Numbered from the stretch's first letter, positions 6,876-14,344 are shown. The stretch: DNA of 15,597 bases from JBBSEZ01 sp038239195 (GCA_038239195.1 JBBSEZ010000229.1:1-15597), one strand, 5' to 3'. The notes: generated by a model not told the origin, from the sequence alone. A program made the numbers and translations.

Positions 6876-8141
6876 ATGGCACGTCCGCTTTACCTCGTCC
6901 CGCTGGTTCTCCTGCTGGCCCCTGCCCTGGCCCACGCGGAAGCCCCGCGCCCCGTGACCGTCAAGCTGACCGTCCAGGCCGGCAAGCTCGACCGCGCCAA
7001 CGAGCCGGTCTGCGTTCCGCTCTCCCTGCCCCCCGGCAAGCCGGCGCAGGTGCAACTTCGCAAGGGCGGCAAGGACTTCGTCCCGGCCCAGCTCGCCCCG
7101 CCGAGCCTGCTCACCCTGCAAACGAAGGCGCCGGCCGGCAAGGAGCGCCACGACCTCTGGTTCGTGCTGCCGTCCCTCAAGGCGGGGGCCTCCCTCGACC
7201 TCGAGGCCGTCGTGTCCTACGGCCCACCACCGAAGCCGGAGCGCGACTTCTACTACTGGTTCAGCACGGGCATGGGCTGGACGGAACTGCGCCTGGGCGA
7301 GCGCTCGGTGCTGCGCTACGTCCACCCGCGGCTCGACGAAAGCAGTGCCGCCGCGCGCGAACGGACGTTCAAGGTCTTCCACCACGTCTTCGACCCGGCA
7401 GGGGGGCGCGTCCTGACCAACAACGGGCCGCCGAGCAAGTTTCCGCACCACCGCGGGCTGTTCTACGGGTTCATGAAGACGACCTACGGCGACCAGAAGG
7501 TGGACATCTGGCACTGCACGGGCGACACGCACCAGGCCCACGCCGACTTCGCCCAGCTCGCCACCGGCGAGGTGCTTGGCCGGCACCGCGTCGTCATCGA
7601 CTGGAACGGCAAGGGCAAGAAGACGTTCGCCAGGGAAGAGCGCGAGCTGACCGCCTACAACACGCCCGGCGGTACGCTGATCGAGTTCGCGTCGCGCCTG
7701 ACGCCGACGGGCGGGAAGGTCAAGCTCGACGGCGACCCGCAGCACGCCGGCTTCCACTTCCGGGCCCACAACGAGGTCGCCACCAAGACCTTCAAGCAGA
7801 CGACGTTCATCCGGCCCGACGGCATCGACAAGCCGGGCGCCACGCGCAACTGGCCGGCGCAGAAGTCGCACGTCAACCTGGCGTGGGACGCGATGAGCTT
7901 CGTGCTGGGCGAGCAGCGCTACACCGTGGCCTACCTCGACCGGCCGAGCAACCCGAAAGAGGCGCGCTTTAGCGAGCGCGATTACGGACGGTTCGGCTCC
8001 TATTTCGTGGCGGAGGCGACGAAGGAGAAGCCGCTCGTCGTCAATTACCGCGTGTGGGTGCAGCGCAGGACGATGAGCGTGGCGGAGGTGGCGGCGAAGA
8101 GCAAGGCGTTTGTCGAGCCGGTCAAGGTGGTGGTGAAGTAA
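6876..8141 (+). CDS. Secreted DUF6807 (PmoA-family) protein
   Basis: This 421-aa protein has a clear signal peptide (MARPLYLVPLVLLLAPALAHA, cleavage probably after AHA at about 21), so it is exported. The mature part matches my recollection of planctomycete DUF6807 proteins, often labelled 'PmoA family': RDFYYWFSTGMGWTELRLG, VLRYVHP, a central FPHHRGLFYGF and IWHCTG, FHFRAHNEV, NWPAQKSHVNLAWDAMSF, and SERDYGRFGSYF near the end. The His-rich HHRG and WHC motifs could bind a ligand or metal. The biochemical role is unknown; relatives often lie near sugar-acid or Gfo/Idh genes. I chose the ATG at 6876 because it begins the signal peptide and follows CGAGG. The frame is open back to 6738. It is divergent from the winged-helix/Shedu operon, and its last 20 bases overlap the next, convergent gene. 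Confidence 0.8.
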   Translation: MARPLYLVPLVLLLAPALAHAEAPRPVTVKLTVQAGKLDRANEPVCVPLSLPPGKPAQVQLRKGGKDFVPAQLAPPSLLTLQTKAPAGKERHDLWFVLPSLKAGASLDLEAVVSYGPPPKPERDFYYWFSTGMGWTELRLGERSVLRYVHPRLDESSAAARERTFKVFHHVFDPAGGRVLTNNGPPSKFPHHRGLFYGFMKTTYGDQKVDIWHCTGDTHQAHADFAQLATGEVLGRHRVVIDWNGKGKKTFAREERELTAYNTPGGTLIEFASRLTPTGGKVKLDGDPQHAGFHFRAHNEVATKTFKQTTFIRPDGIDKPGATRNWPAQKSHVNLAWDAMSFVLGEQRYTVAYLDRPSNPKEARFSERDYGRFGSYFVAEATKEKPLVVNYRVWVQRRTMSVAEVAAKSKAFVEPVKVVVK

Positions 8142-8550
8142 GGGCAAGCGAGAGCGGGACGCAGTTGGCCTTCTCGCCGTGAATCAGCTTCGGCGCCCCG
8201 CCGTTCACGACCGGCTCCGCGAGCCAGGAGAAGAAGGCCTGCTCTTCCCGCATCGTGAAGAAGAACAGGCAGACGGGGTAAGTGAACTTCCTCATCCCCT
8301 GGAACTGGCCGATGGTCGGCCCGAGAAACTTGTTCGCATGGTCGGGGGTGACTGGCGACGTCACCCCCCGCAGGAGGATGCCGAACACGAGGCGCATCGG
8401 TTTGTCTTCGCGGTCGATGGTGACGTGGAAATCCAGGCCGGTGTCCTGCTTCGTCTCCACAACGGTCAGGTCGCCCCGGCGCGTCAGAACAATCGTGGCC
8501 AGCGCCCGAAGGTGTTCCGCCAGGAAACGCTCCTTGGCCTCGTCGGTCAT
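8122..8550 (-). CDS. DUF4365-like protein
   Basis: This 142-aa soluble protein resembles the DUF4365 family. Landmarks are VETKQDTGLDFHVTIDRED (46-64), then MRLVFGILLRGV, KFLGPTIGQFQGM, FTYPVCLFFFTMREEQAFFSWLAEPVVNG and KANCVPL. Family members often look like small nuclease-fold or accessory proteins and turn up in defence neighbourhoods; a biochemical function is not established. The D-x-G-x-D-F and later strand spacing could fit a degenerate PD-(D/E)xK core, but no clear E-x-K is visible. The ATG at 8550 has a strong GGAGGT (8557-8562) six bases upstream. The 3' end overlaps the DUF6807 gene by 20 bp, tail to tail. It stands alone on its strand, with secA ending 117 bp upstream. Confidence 0.65.
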   Translation of the reverse strand: MTDEAKERFLAEHLRALATIVLTRRGDLTVVETKQDTGLDFHVTIDREDKPMRLVFGILLRGVTSPVTPDHANKFLGPTIGQFQGMRKFTYPVCLFFFTMREEQAFFSWLAEPVVNGGAPKLIHGEKANCVPLSLALTSPPP

Positions 8551-8617
8551 GGCGGCACCTCCGTTCGCTCAGGGCCATTTCCCAATAGCGACTTGCTCGA
8601 AGGCTGACAGCAGGAGC

Positions 8618-8661
8618 GGCGAGCCGAGTGGCGCTGCGGGCCCCGCTCGACTCGCGGGGCC
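8618..8661. repeat. Palindromic intergenic element next to the secA stop
   Basis: GGCCCCGC (8639-8646) pairs perfectly with GCGGGGCC (8654-8661) across a 7-base loop. The flank begins GGCGAGCCG (8618-8626), the same nine bases that open the element at 3328. The hairpin lies six bases beyond the secA stop, where a terminator would be expected. No T-run follows on the minus strand, so intrinsic termination is unlikely. A REP-like element or a 3'-end stabilising hairpin fits better. Confidence 0.5.
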
Positions 8662-8666
8662 TACCT

Positions 8667-10679
8667 TCAATCCACGTACGGGTCCGCCCCCAGGTCGCGC
8701 ATGATCTCCTGGCGCTGCTTCTCGTGGACCATCAGGTCCACGCGGCTGCGGTAGTGGCGCGCCTCGACGCGCCGCTGGGCCTTGCGAAACAGCGGCAGGT
8801 AACTGCCCCAGTTGCGCTCTCCGCCGCGCACGCCCTTGGCCTTCAGCGCCTCCTGCCTCGCCTGACCGAGCCCCTCGAGGAGCTCGTCTTCCAGCGAGAT
8901 GAAGAACTGGCAGCTCCCCGGGTCGCCCTGCCGGCCGCTGCGGCCGATCAACTGCCGGTCGATGCGCAGTGCCTCGTGGCGCTCCGTGCCCAGCACGTGC
9001 AGCCCCCCGGCGCCGATGACTTCCACGGCCGGCTTGATGTCGGTGCCGCGGCCCGCCATGTTGGTGGCGATGGTGACGCGGCCCACCTGGCCGGCCTGCT
9101 CGACGATCTTGGCCTCCTGCTCGTGCTGGCGCGCGTTGAGCACTTGATGCTCGACCCCCGCCTCCGTCATGAGCTGGCTCAGCCGTTCCGACTTCTCGAC
9201 CGAGCGCGTGCCGATCAGCACCGAGCGGCCCTCGTCGCGCAGGCGCTTCACCTCCTCGACCACGGCGGCGAACTTGGCGTCCTCGGTCCCGAAGACGCGG
9301 TCGGGCCAGGCGTCGCGCACCACGGGCCGATTGGTCGGCACGCACACCACCCACAGCTTGTAGACGCGGCGCAGCTCCCACCAGTTCTGCGCGGCCGTGC
9401 CGGTCATCCCCGCCAACTTGGTGTAGAGGCGGAAGTAGCTCTGAAAGGTGACCTGGGCGGCATGGTCGGCGGGCTGGTGGATGGGGACGTTCTCCTTGGC
9501 CTCGACGGCCTGGTGCAGGCCCTCGCGCCAGTGCCGGTCGGGCATGCGCCGGCCCGTGTTCTCGTCGATGATGATGACCTTGTCCTTGTCGATCATGTAG
9601 TGCTGATCGCGCCGGAAGCGGTAGTGCGCTTGCAGGGCCTGCTCGAGGTGCTCGTGCAGCTTGTCCATCGCCTTGGAGTGCGGGCCCGTCGGCGGGTTGG
9701 AGTAGCGCGCCAGCGCCCGGCCTGACTCGGTCAGCTCGAGCTTCTGCTTCTTGAGGTCGAAGCTGAAGTGCTGGTGGGGGACCATCTGGAGGGCGAGCTT
9801 GTTGGCCCAGTGAAAGATGACTTGCTCGTCGGCCGTCGCCACGCGCGTGGGGGCGCTGATGATGAGCGGGGTGCGCGCCTCGTCGATGAAGATGTTGTCG
9901 GCCTCATCGACGAGGGCGAAATGATGGCTGCGCTGGACGTTGGCGTCTTGCCCGGCGGCGACGGCGGCGCCCGGGACCCAGGGCGCCCAGAACGGGGCCT
10001 CCTGGCCCTTGGCGCCGGACGACTTGAGCCGGTCGCGCAGGAAGTCGAAGCCGAACTCCGAGGCTGTGCCGTAGGTGACGTCGCCGCGGTAGGCGGCGGC
10101 GCGGTCCTGCTCGCCCATCTGCATCTGGATGACGCCGACGCTGAGGCCGAGGGCGCTGTAGACGGGCCCGATCAACTCGGCGTCGCGGCGGGCGAGGTAG
10201 TCGTTGACCGTGGTGACGTGAACGCCCTTGCCGGCCAGGGCGTTGAGGAAGACCGGCATCGCGGCGCACAGGGTCTTGCCCTCGCCGGTGACCAGTTCCG
10301 CCAGCCCCCCCTGGTGGAGGATGGCGCCGGCGGCGAGCTGGACGTCGAAGGGGCGCATGCCCGTCTGCCGTCGGGCCGCCACGCAGACGAGGCCAAACGC
10401 CTCGGGCAGCAGGCTGTCGAGCGATTCCCCGCCGCGCGCCCGGCCGCGCAGGCGCTGGCCCTCCTTTTTCATCTCCTCGTCGTTGAGGCGCTCGAAAGTC
10501 GATTCCCAGGAGCGGACGCGCGGGACCTGCAAGGCCGCCCAGCCGAGCCGGCGCTGCCAGGGCAGCCCGATGACCGACCGCACCCAGTTCAGCCAGCGCG
10601 CGCCGAGCCGGTTGCGCGGCATGTAGCCCGCCCCGAATTGCGAAGGAACTTCCTGGACGGGATCGCTGACGGCTTCCAC
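8667..10679 (-). CDS. Short SecA-type preprotein translocase ATPase (accessory/SecA2-like)
   Basis: With the chosen start this is a 670-aa SecA motor; canonical SecA is about 840-900 aa or longer. Seen motifs are RPFDVQLAAG (109-118), Walker A VTGEGKT (130-136), SEFGFDFLRDR (208-218), Walker B LVDEADNIFIDEARTP (257-271), LAGMTGTA (422-429), IATNMAGRGTDI (537-548) and LIGRSGRQGDPGSCQF (577-592). The protein ends soon after AQRRVEARHY, where the helical scaffold helix begins. It therefore lacks most of that domain, the wing, the two-helix finger and the zinc-binding tail. It should hydrolyse ATP, but how it drives export is unclear. The start is ambiguous. GTG 10679 has GAGGGGGG seven bases upstream; ATG 10622 is weaker; an in-frame GTG at 10913 also has a strong RBS, but its 78 codons use atypical codons (AGG, AGA, TTG). 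Confidence 0.9.
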   Translation of the reverse strand: MEAVSDPVQEVPSQFGAGYMPRNRLGARWLNWVRSVIGLPWQRRLGWAALQVPRVRSWESTFERLNDEEMKKEGQRLRGRARGGESLDSLLPEAFGLVCVAARRQTGMRPFDVQLAAGAILHQGGLAELVTGEGKTLCAAMPVFLNALAGKGVHVTTVNDYLARRDAELIGPVYSALGLSVGVIQMQMGEQDRAAAYRGDVTYGTASEFGFDFLRDRLKSSGAKGQEAPFWAPWVPGAAVAAGQDANVQRSHHFALVDEADNIFIDEARTPLIISAPTRVATADEQVIFHWANKLALQMVPHQHFSFDLKKQKLELTESGRALARYSNPPTGPHSKAMDKLHEHLEQALQAHYRFRRDQHYMIDKDKVIIIDENTGRRMPDRHWREGLHQAVEAKENVPIHQPADHAAQVTFQSYFRLYTKLAGMTGTAAQNWWELRRVYKLWVVCVPTNRPVVRDAWPDRVFGTEDAKFAAVVEEVKRLRDEGRSVLIGTRSVEKSERLSQLMTEAGVEHQVLNARQHEQEAKIVEQAGQVGRVTIATNMAGRGTDIKPAVEVIGAGGLHVLGTERHEALRIDRQLIGRSGRQGDPGSCQFFISLEDELLEGLGQARQEALKAKGVRGGERNWGSYLPLFRKAQRRVEARHYRSRVDLMVHEKQRQEIMRDLGADPYVD

Positions 10680-10718
10680 AGAACTGCCCCCCTCGGTCGG
10701 CACAAGTGCAGACACCGT

Positions 10719-10747
10719 AGCATACCAGACGGGAGCGCAGCGCTGAA
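10719..10747 (-). promoter_or_regulatory. Candidate sigma70 promoter of secA (extended -10)
   Basis: On the minus strand TTCAGC (10747-10742) and TATGCT (10724-10719) are separated by 17 bp. TG one base upstream of the -10 gives an extended -10 element. The -35 is weak (3/6). Transcription would begin around 10712, about 33 nt before the GTG at 10679, which agrees with that start. Confidence 0.35.
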
Positions 10748-10776
10748 AGGCGGGAAGACTTGACGAGGGGAGGCGC

Positions 10777-10835
10777 GAAAAAGCCAACCGACTCGCTGTA
10801 CCACCTCTCTCATGGTCAGCGCGAGTCGGTTGGCT
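10777..10835 (-). terminator. 15-bp hairpin followed by T5 in the secA leader
   Basis: The arms at 10782-10796 and 10821-10835 are perfect 15-base inverted repeats (plus-strand left arm AGCCAACCGACTCGC) around a 24-base loop. On the minus strand the stem is followed at once by TTTTT, the form of an intrinsic terminator. No finished minus-strand gene lies upstream, so it would act as a leader attenuator or end a short RNA. On the plus strand the tail is only CTGTGTTTT, much weaker. Confidence 0.5.
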
Positions 10836-10910
10836 CTGTGTTTTGCTCTCTCTCCCAGAGCAGAACGTCATCCTTTTAAGCAAACGAAAGGCCAATCGCC
10901 GTTTTCTCCT

Positions 10911-10926
10911 CACGCTTTATCTCCTT
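10911..10926 (-). promoter_or_regulatory. Strong RBS and GTG start in frame with secA, 78 codons upstream
   Basis: AAGGAG (10926-10921) lies seven bases before GTG at 10913-10911, a textbook spacing. The frame runs open into secA through the hairpin sequence. The intervening codons look non-coding, so this is either an alternative long start, a regulatory translation start, or chance. Confidence 0.4.
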
Positions 10927-11148
10927 AGCTCAAGGAAGACAAAGACTTAGGTTTTTTCCTCTGCCTGGCGCCTGAAAAGGGGCCTGCGGAAGGTAGCACA
11001 AGGTTGATGCGTCCAGTGCCCAGATCGCGAGCGAGCCAAAGGGGCTACGCGCCAAGCCGGCAGAGGACGACAAGGAACAAGCCAAGGTCGCGGCAAGCAG
11101 TTTTGCTGGGCCCGGGGGCGGTTGCGGACGAAGGATAACGGGGGCAAA

Positions 11149-11177
11149 TTGACCCCGGCGCGGCAGGCCCCTAGGAT
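11149..11177 (+). promoter_or_regulatory. Sigma70-like promoter of the serine acetyltransferase gene
   Basis: TTGACC (11149-11154) and TAGGAT (11172-11177) are separated by exactly 17 bp, so five of six and four of six bases match the consensus. Transcription would start near 11184, about 50 nt before the ATG at 11237, and could carry through the two downstream genes. Confidence 0.55.
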
Positions 11178-11236
11178 GAAGCGGGGAGGCAGGGGAGCTC
11201 TTGCCACTTCTGCCGGCACCGGAGAGCGGAGGCGCC

Positions 11237-12193
11237 ATGGCCACGGACATTCGGCTGAAGGAAACGTTGCCCGAGATCACCGAGGCGGTCGTCGCCACGT
11301 ATTTGGAGTGCAACCGCACCAGCCACCTCGGCCACAAGCCGTTGCCCAGCCGCGAGGCCATCGACGAGGTGTTGTGCGACCTGCTCGACATCCTCTATCC
11401 GGGTTACTGGCGGCGCCAGAACCTGCACCTCGGCAACGTCGAGTACCACGTCGGCGACCTGATCGACGGGCTGCACGACAAGCTCACCCAGCAGATCGCG
11501 CGTGCCCTGCGCCACGAGCAGGACTGCGCCGCGCCCGAGGACCGCGGGCAGCTCGACCTCGAAGCGCTGGCCCAGGAAAAGACGGTGGAGTTCTTGCGCC
11601 GCTTGCCCGAGCTGCGCACGACGCTGGCCCAGGACGTCGAGGCCGCGTTCGAGGGCGACCCGGCGGCAAAGACCCACCACGAGATCATCTTCTGCTATCC
11701 GGGGCTGGAGGCGGTGACGATCTACCGGCTGGCCCACGAGATGCTGCTGCTGGGGGTGCCGCTCATTCCGCGCATGATGACGGAGGTGGCGCACGGCAAG
11801 ACGGGCATCGACATCCACCCGGGGGCGCGGATCGGCACGGGGTTCTTCATCGACCACGGGACGGGCGTGGTGATCGGGGAGACGTGCGACATCGGCACCA
11901 ACGTCAAGCTCTACCAGGGCGTGACGCTGGGCGCGCTGTCGTTCCCGCGCGACGCCTCGGGCAACATCATCCGCGGGATGAAGCGCCACCCGACGCTGGA
12001 GGACGACGTGGTCGTGTACGCCAACGCCACCATTCTGGGCGGGGACACGGTCATTGGCCGTCGCGCGGTGATCGGCTCGAACGTGTGGATCACGCAGAGC
12101 GTGGCGCCGTCCACCGTGGTGTCGCTGGAGAAGCCCCAACTGCGCATGCGCGGGCCGGGGACCAAGGACCTGGCGCCCGATTATCAGATTTGA
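11237..12193 (+). CDS. cysE: Serine O-acetyltransferase
   Basis: This 318-aa enzyme would transfer acetyl from acetyl-CoA to L-serine, giving O-acetylserine for cysteine synthesis in the cytoplasm. The N-terminal helical part (1-150) leads into a left-handed beta-helix of hexapeptide repeats (about 185-290). Landmarks are YRLAHEMLLLGVPLIPRMM (163-181), GIDIHPGARIG with the likely catalytic H194, FFIDHGTGVVIGETCDIG, VKLYQGVTLGALSF, and KRHPTLEDDVVVYANATILGG with H251. The longer loop before RHP (SFPRDASGNIIRGM) suits the larger plant/bacterial variant rather than the E. coli form (about 273 aa). The tail ends in DYQI; a C-terminal Ile is what O-acetylserine sulfhydrylase recognises in the cysteine synthase complex. 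ATG 11237 follows AGCGGAGG; an in-frame TTG at 11201 lacks support. Confidence 0.93.
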   Translation: MATDIRLKETLPEITEAVVATYLECNRTSHLGHKPLPSREAIDEVLCDLLDILYPGYWRRQNLHLGNVEYHVGDLIDGLHDKLTQQIARALRHEQDCAAPEDRGQLDLEALAQEKTVEFLRRLPELRTTLAQDVEAAFEGDPAAKTHHEIIFCYPGLEAVTIYRLAHEMLLLGVPLIPRMMTEVAHGKTGIDIHPGARIGTGFFIDHGTGVVIGETCDIGTNVKLYQGVTLGALSFPRDASGNIIRGMKRHPTLEDDVVVYANATILGGDTVIGRRAVIGSNVWITQSVAPSTVVSLEKPQLRMRGPGTKDLAPDYQI

Positions 12194-12254
12194 GGGGCCC
12201 TGCTCTTGCTTGTCGTTTCGCGATCCCTTTGGGGGCGCAGGGCCCCGCGGTCCC

Positions 12255-13253
12255 ATGACTACTCTCGTCCTCTCCGTGCCCGAGCTCGTCGGGCCCGACC
12301 ACGAGAACGTCGTGCGGGCCGCGGAGGCCCTGCGCGCCGGCCAGCTCGTCGCCTTCCCCACCGAGACGGTGTACGGTCTGGGGGCGAACGCCCTGGACGC
12401 GAGCGCCGTTGCCCGCATCTTCGAGGCGAAGGGCCGGCCGGCGAACAACCCGCTCATCGTCCACGTGCCGACCGTGGCGGAGGCGCTGCCGTTGGTGGGC
12501 CACTGGCCCGAGGAGGCGGCGCGCCTGGCGGAGCGCTTCTGGCCGGGGCCGTTGACGCTGGTGCTTCCGCGGGCGCTGTGCGTTCCCGACGTCGTCACGG
12601 CGGGAGGCGCGACGGTGGCGCTGCGCGTGCCGGCCCACCCGGTGGCGCAGGCGCTGTTGCGGGCGGCAGGCGTGCCGGTGGCCGCGCCGAGCGCCAACCG
12701 TTCCAACCGTCTGTCGCCGACCTCGGCCGAGCACGTGTTGCGCGACCTCGACGGGCGAATCGACCTGGTCCTCGATGGGGGCGCCGCGGGGAGCATCGAA
12801 TCGACGGTGCTGGACCTGACGACGGCGCCGCCGCGACTGCTGCGGCCGGGGACAATCGCGCCGGCCGAGCTGGAGGCGATCGTGGGGCGGATCGTGCTTG
12901 GGGGAGGGAGCGCGGAGGGCGCGGGGCCGCTGCCGTCGCCGGGGATGCTGGCGCGGCACTACGCGCCGCGCACGCCGCTGGTTTGTGTGGAAGGGGACGG
13001 CGCGGAGACGGTGCGTGAGATGTCGGAAGGCGAGCTCGTCGGATGGCTGACGCGGAGCGAGCCGGGGGTGGGGGCGGGGAAGAACGTGGTGGTGAAGGTG
13101 TTGCCGGACAACCCGGTCGGCTATGCGGGCAGGCTGTATGCGGCGCTCCACGAGCTGGACGAGGCGGGGTTGGCGTGGATCGTGGTGGGGCTGCCGCCGG
13201 CGACGGGGGAGTGGCTGGGGGTGCGGGACCGACTGCGGCGGGCGGGGGGGTGA
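12255..13253 (+). CDS. Sua5-type L-threonylcarbamoyladenylate synthase
   Basis: This 332-aa enzyme would make threonylcarbamoyl-AMP from threonine, bicarbonate and ATP for t6A37 modification of ANN-decoding tRNAs. The YrdC/TsaC domain (about 1-200) shows AGQLVAFPTETVYGLGANA (27-45), IFEAKGRPANNPLIVHV, FWPGPLTLVLPR, VALRVPAHPVAQALL and VAAPSANRSNRLSPTSA, then STVLDL and LLRPGTI. The linker SPGMLARHYAPRTPL and a Rossmann-like C-terminal domain identify the two-domain Sua5 form rather than short TsaC. ATG 12255 is preferred over an in-frame TTG at 12210. It begins 61 bp after the acetyltransferase gene on the same strand. Its TGA is only two bases before the next ATG, so the three genes may be co-transcribed. 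Confidence 0.93.
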   Translation: MTTLVLSVPELVGPDHENVVRAAEALRAGQLVAFPTETVYGLGANALDASAVARIFEAKGRPANNPLIVHVPTVAEALPLVGHWPEEAARLAERFWPGPLTLVLPRALCVPDVVTAGGATVALRVPAHPVAQALLRAAGVPVAAPSANRSNRLSPTSAEHVLRDLDGRIDLVLDGGAAGSIESTVLDLTTAPPRLLRPGTIAPAELEAIVGRIVLGGGSAEGAGPLPSPGMLARHYAPRTPLVCVEGDGAETVREMSEGELVGWLTRSEPGVGAGKNVVVKVLPDNPVGYAGRLYAALHELDEAGLAWIVVGLPPATGEWLGVRDRLRRAGG

Positions 13254-13255
13254 GG

Positions 13256-14092
13256 ATGACCGAACCGGAGTGGCTGGCATGCGCTGATCCCCAGCCGATG
13301 TTTGAGTTCCTACGGGGACGAGCGAGCGAGCGCAAACTGATGCTGTTCGCTGTGGCCTGCTCCCGCCGGACGTGGGACCTCCTCACTCAACAAGTCAGCC
13401 GGCAGGCGGTCGAGGTCGGCGAGCGGTTCGCGGACAAGTTTGCTGGTGAGGAGGAGCGGCAGCAGATCAGAGATGCTGCCTTCAGCGCGGTGGACTTCAA
13501 CACCGGATGGATCTGGGCCTATGCTGCGGCCGCCGCCGTATTCGCGGCCAGCCGTGGGACCGAGGTGCCCCATTGGGACATGACGGGCCGCGTTATCAAC
13601 CCGAGAAGGGACATCCTCGATCCCTGCGTGCATGCGGCAGGCGCTGCCGTCTCTGCCGCTCACGCCCTTGCGAGCGATGCGACAAACCAGCGGGAGGCCC
13701 ACTTGGCGACCCGTCCCCCGTGGGAGCGACTGTGGCACAAGGTCAAGGCGACCATCCGCGGCGATGGCCCTTTCGGCATCTGCCCAGATGCCGAAGAGGC
13801 GGAGTGCAGAGCGCAGGCCGCGCTACTCCGTGACCTCTTCGGCCCGGTGCCCTACCGCGCCGTTTCCCTCGATCGCACGTGGCTCGCCCCCACCGTCGCC
13901 TCCCTCGCTCACGCCACCTATGAGGAACGTGATCTGCCGAGCGGCGAACTATCGCCTGCCCACCTTGGCATCCTTGCCGACGCCCTCGAAGAGGCCGGCT
14001 GCATTGACGCGGCGCTCCTCGACCACTTGCGCGGCCCCGGCGCCCACGTACGCGGATGTTGGGGGCTCGACGTTGTTCTCGGCCTGAAGTGA
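13256..14092 (+). CDS. Planctomycete paralogous-family protein (EWLACxDP-type), function unknown
   Basis: This 278-aa protein belongs, by recognition, to a large family of uncharacterised Gemmata-type proteins. These open with MTEPEWLACADPQPMFEFLR, then SERKLMLFAVACSRRTW (25-41). They end with a block like LDRTWLAPTVASLAHATYEE ... LGILADALEEAGC ... LLDHLRGPGAHVRGCWGLDVVLG. The middle carries Ala-rich helical stretches (AYAAAAAVFAA; HAAGAAVSAAHALA). No enzyme motif, signal peptide or membrane anchor is visible. The ATG at 13256 comes two bases after the Sua5 stop, and GGCGGGGGGGTGAGG upstream can serve as the RBS. Members are scattered in these genomes, so the operon position probably says little about its role. 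Confidence 0.8.
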   Translation: MTEPEWLACADPQPMFEFLRGRASERKLMLFAVACSRRTWDLLTQQVSRQAVEVGERFADKFAGEEERQQIRDAAFSAVDFNTGWIWAYAAAAAVFAASRGTEVPHWDMTGRVINPRRDILDPCVHAAGAAVSAAHALASDATNQREAHLATRPPWERLWHKVKATIRGDGPFGICPDAEEAECRAQAALLRDLFGPVPYRAVSLDRTWLAPTVASLAHATYEERDLPSGELSPAHLGILADALEEAGCIDAALLDHLRGPGAHVRGCWGLDVVLGLK

Positions 14093-14129
14093 GCTTCCCT
14101 GCCCGCCAGGAGAACGAGCCGGTTGCCCG

Positions 14130-14337
14130 TCAGGCCTCTTCTGCGCTCTCGATCTCGTCCTCGCGGACTAGCAGGATCAGCGGTTCTGGGCTCATCGGCA
14201 CGTAAACGCTGTAGAGGATGTGGCCATTTTGCGAATGTGTGCCGCTCACCTCCATCACGCTGCCGGCCAACCGAGTTCCGAACTTGGCCCGCCCTTTCGT
14301 CGCACACTTTGTAGCGGGGCTTTGCAAGATCCGACAT
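14130..14337 (-). pseudogene. Small planctomycete protein gene with an apparent frameshift
   Basis: ATG at 14337 has an excellent GGGAGG (14345-14350) seven bases upstream and starts MSDLAKPRYKVCDE. That frame then loses sense and runs on antisense into the neighbouring gene. One base later, the next frame gives GRAKFGTRLAGSVMEVSGT, then HSQNGHILYSVYVPMSPEP and LILLVREDEIESAEEA before a TGA at 14130. Joined, they make a sensible 68-aa protein with an SH3-like strand pattern (PRYKVxDxxxxKFG, LYSVYVP, EPLILLV). The join needs one base skipped in the GAAAGGGCGGG tract (plus 14288-14298). This may be a sequencing error in a homopolymer, a real broken gene, or less likely programmed frameshifting. 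Function is unknown. It is convergent with the upstream plus-strand gene. Confidence 0.6.
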
Positions 14338-14344
14338 CTCTGAA

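Larger units (their letters stand above)
10680..11236. other. 557-bp divergent control region between secA and the serine acetyltransferase gene
   Basis: I see no convincing gene here. The stretch holds a likely secA promoter (about 10719-10747), a 15-bp hairpin (10782-10835), an AT-richer patch (about 10840-10960) with a strong RBS and GTG in frame with secA, and the promoter for the acetyltransferase gene (11149-11177). I noticed no transposase remnant and no tRNA-like fold in it. Confidence 0.6.

Noticed and set aside
9768..10763. 331-codon plus-strand open frame inside secA
   Set aside because: Antisense to intact SecA motifs; shadow composition.
10680..10913. N-terminal 78 residues of a longer SecA as true coding sequence
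   Set aside because: Codon choice (AGG, AGA, TTG, many A/T third positions) is unlike the gene body, and a perfect 15-bp hairpin runs through it. Kept as a regulatory observation only.
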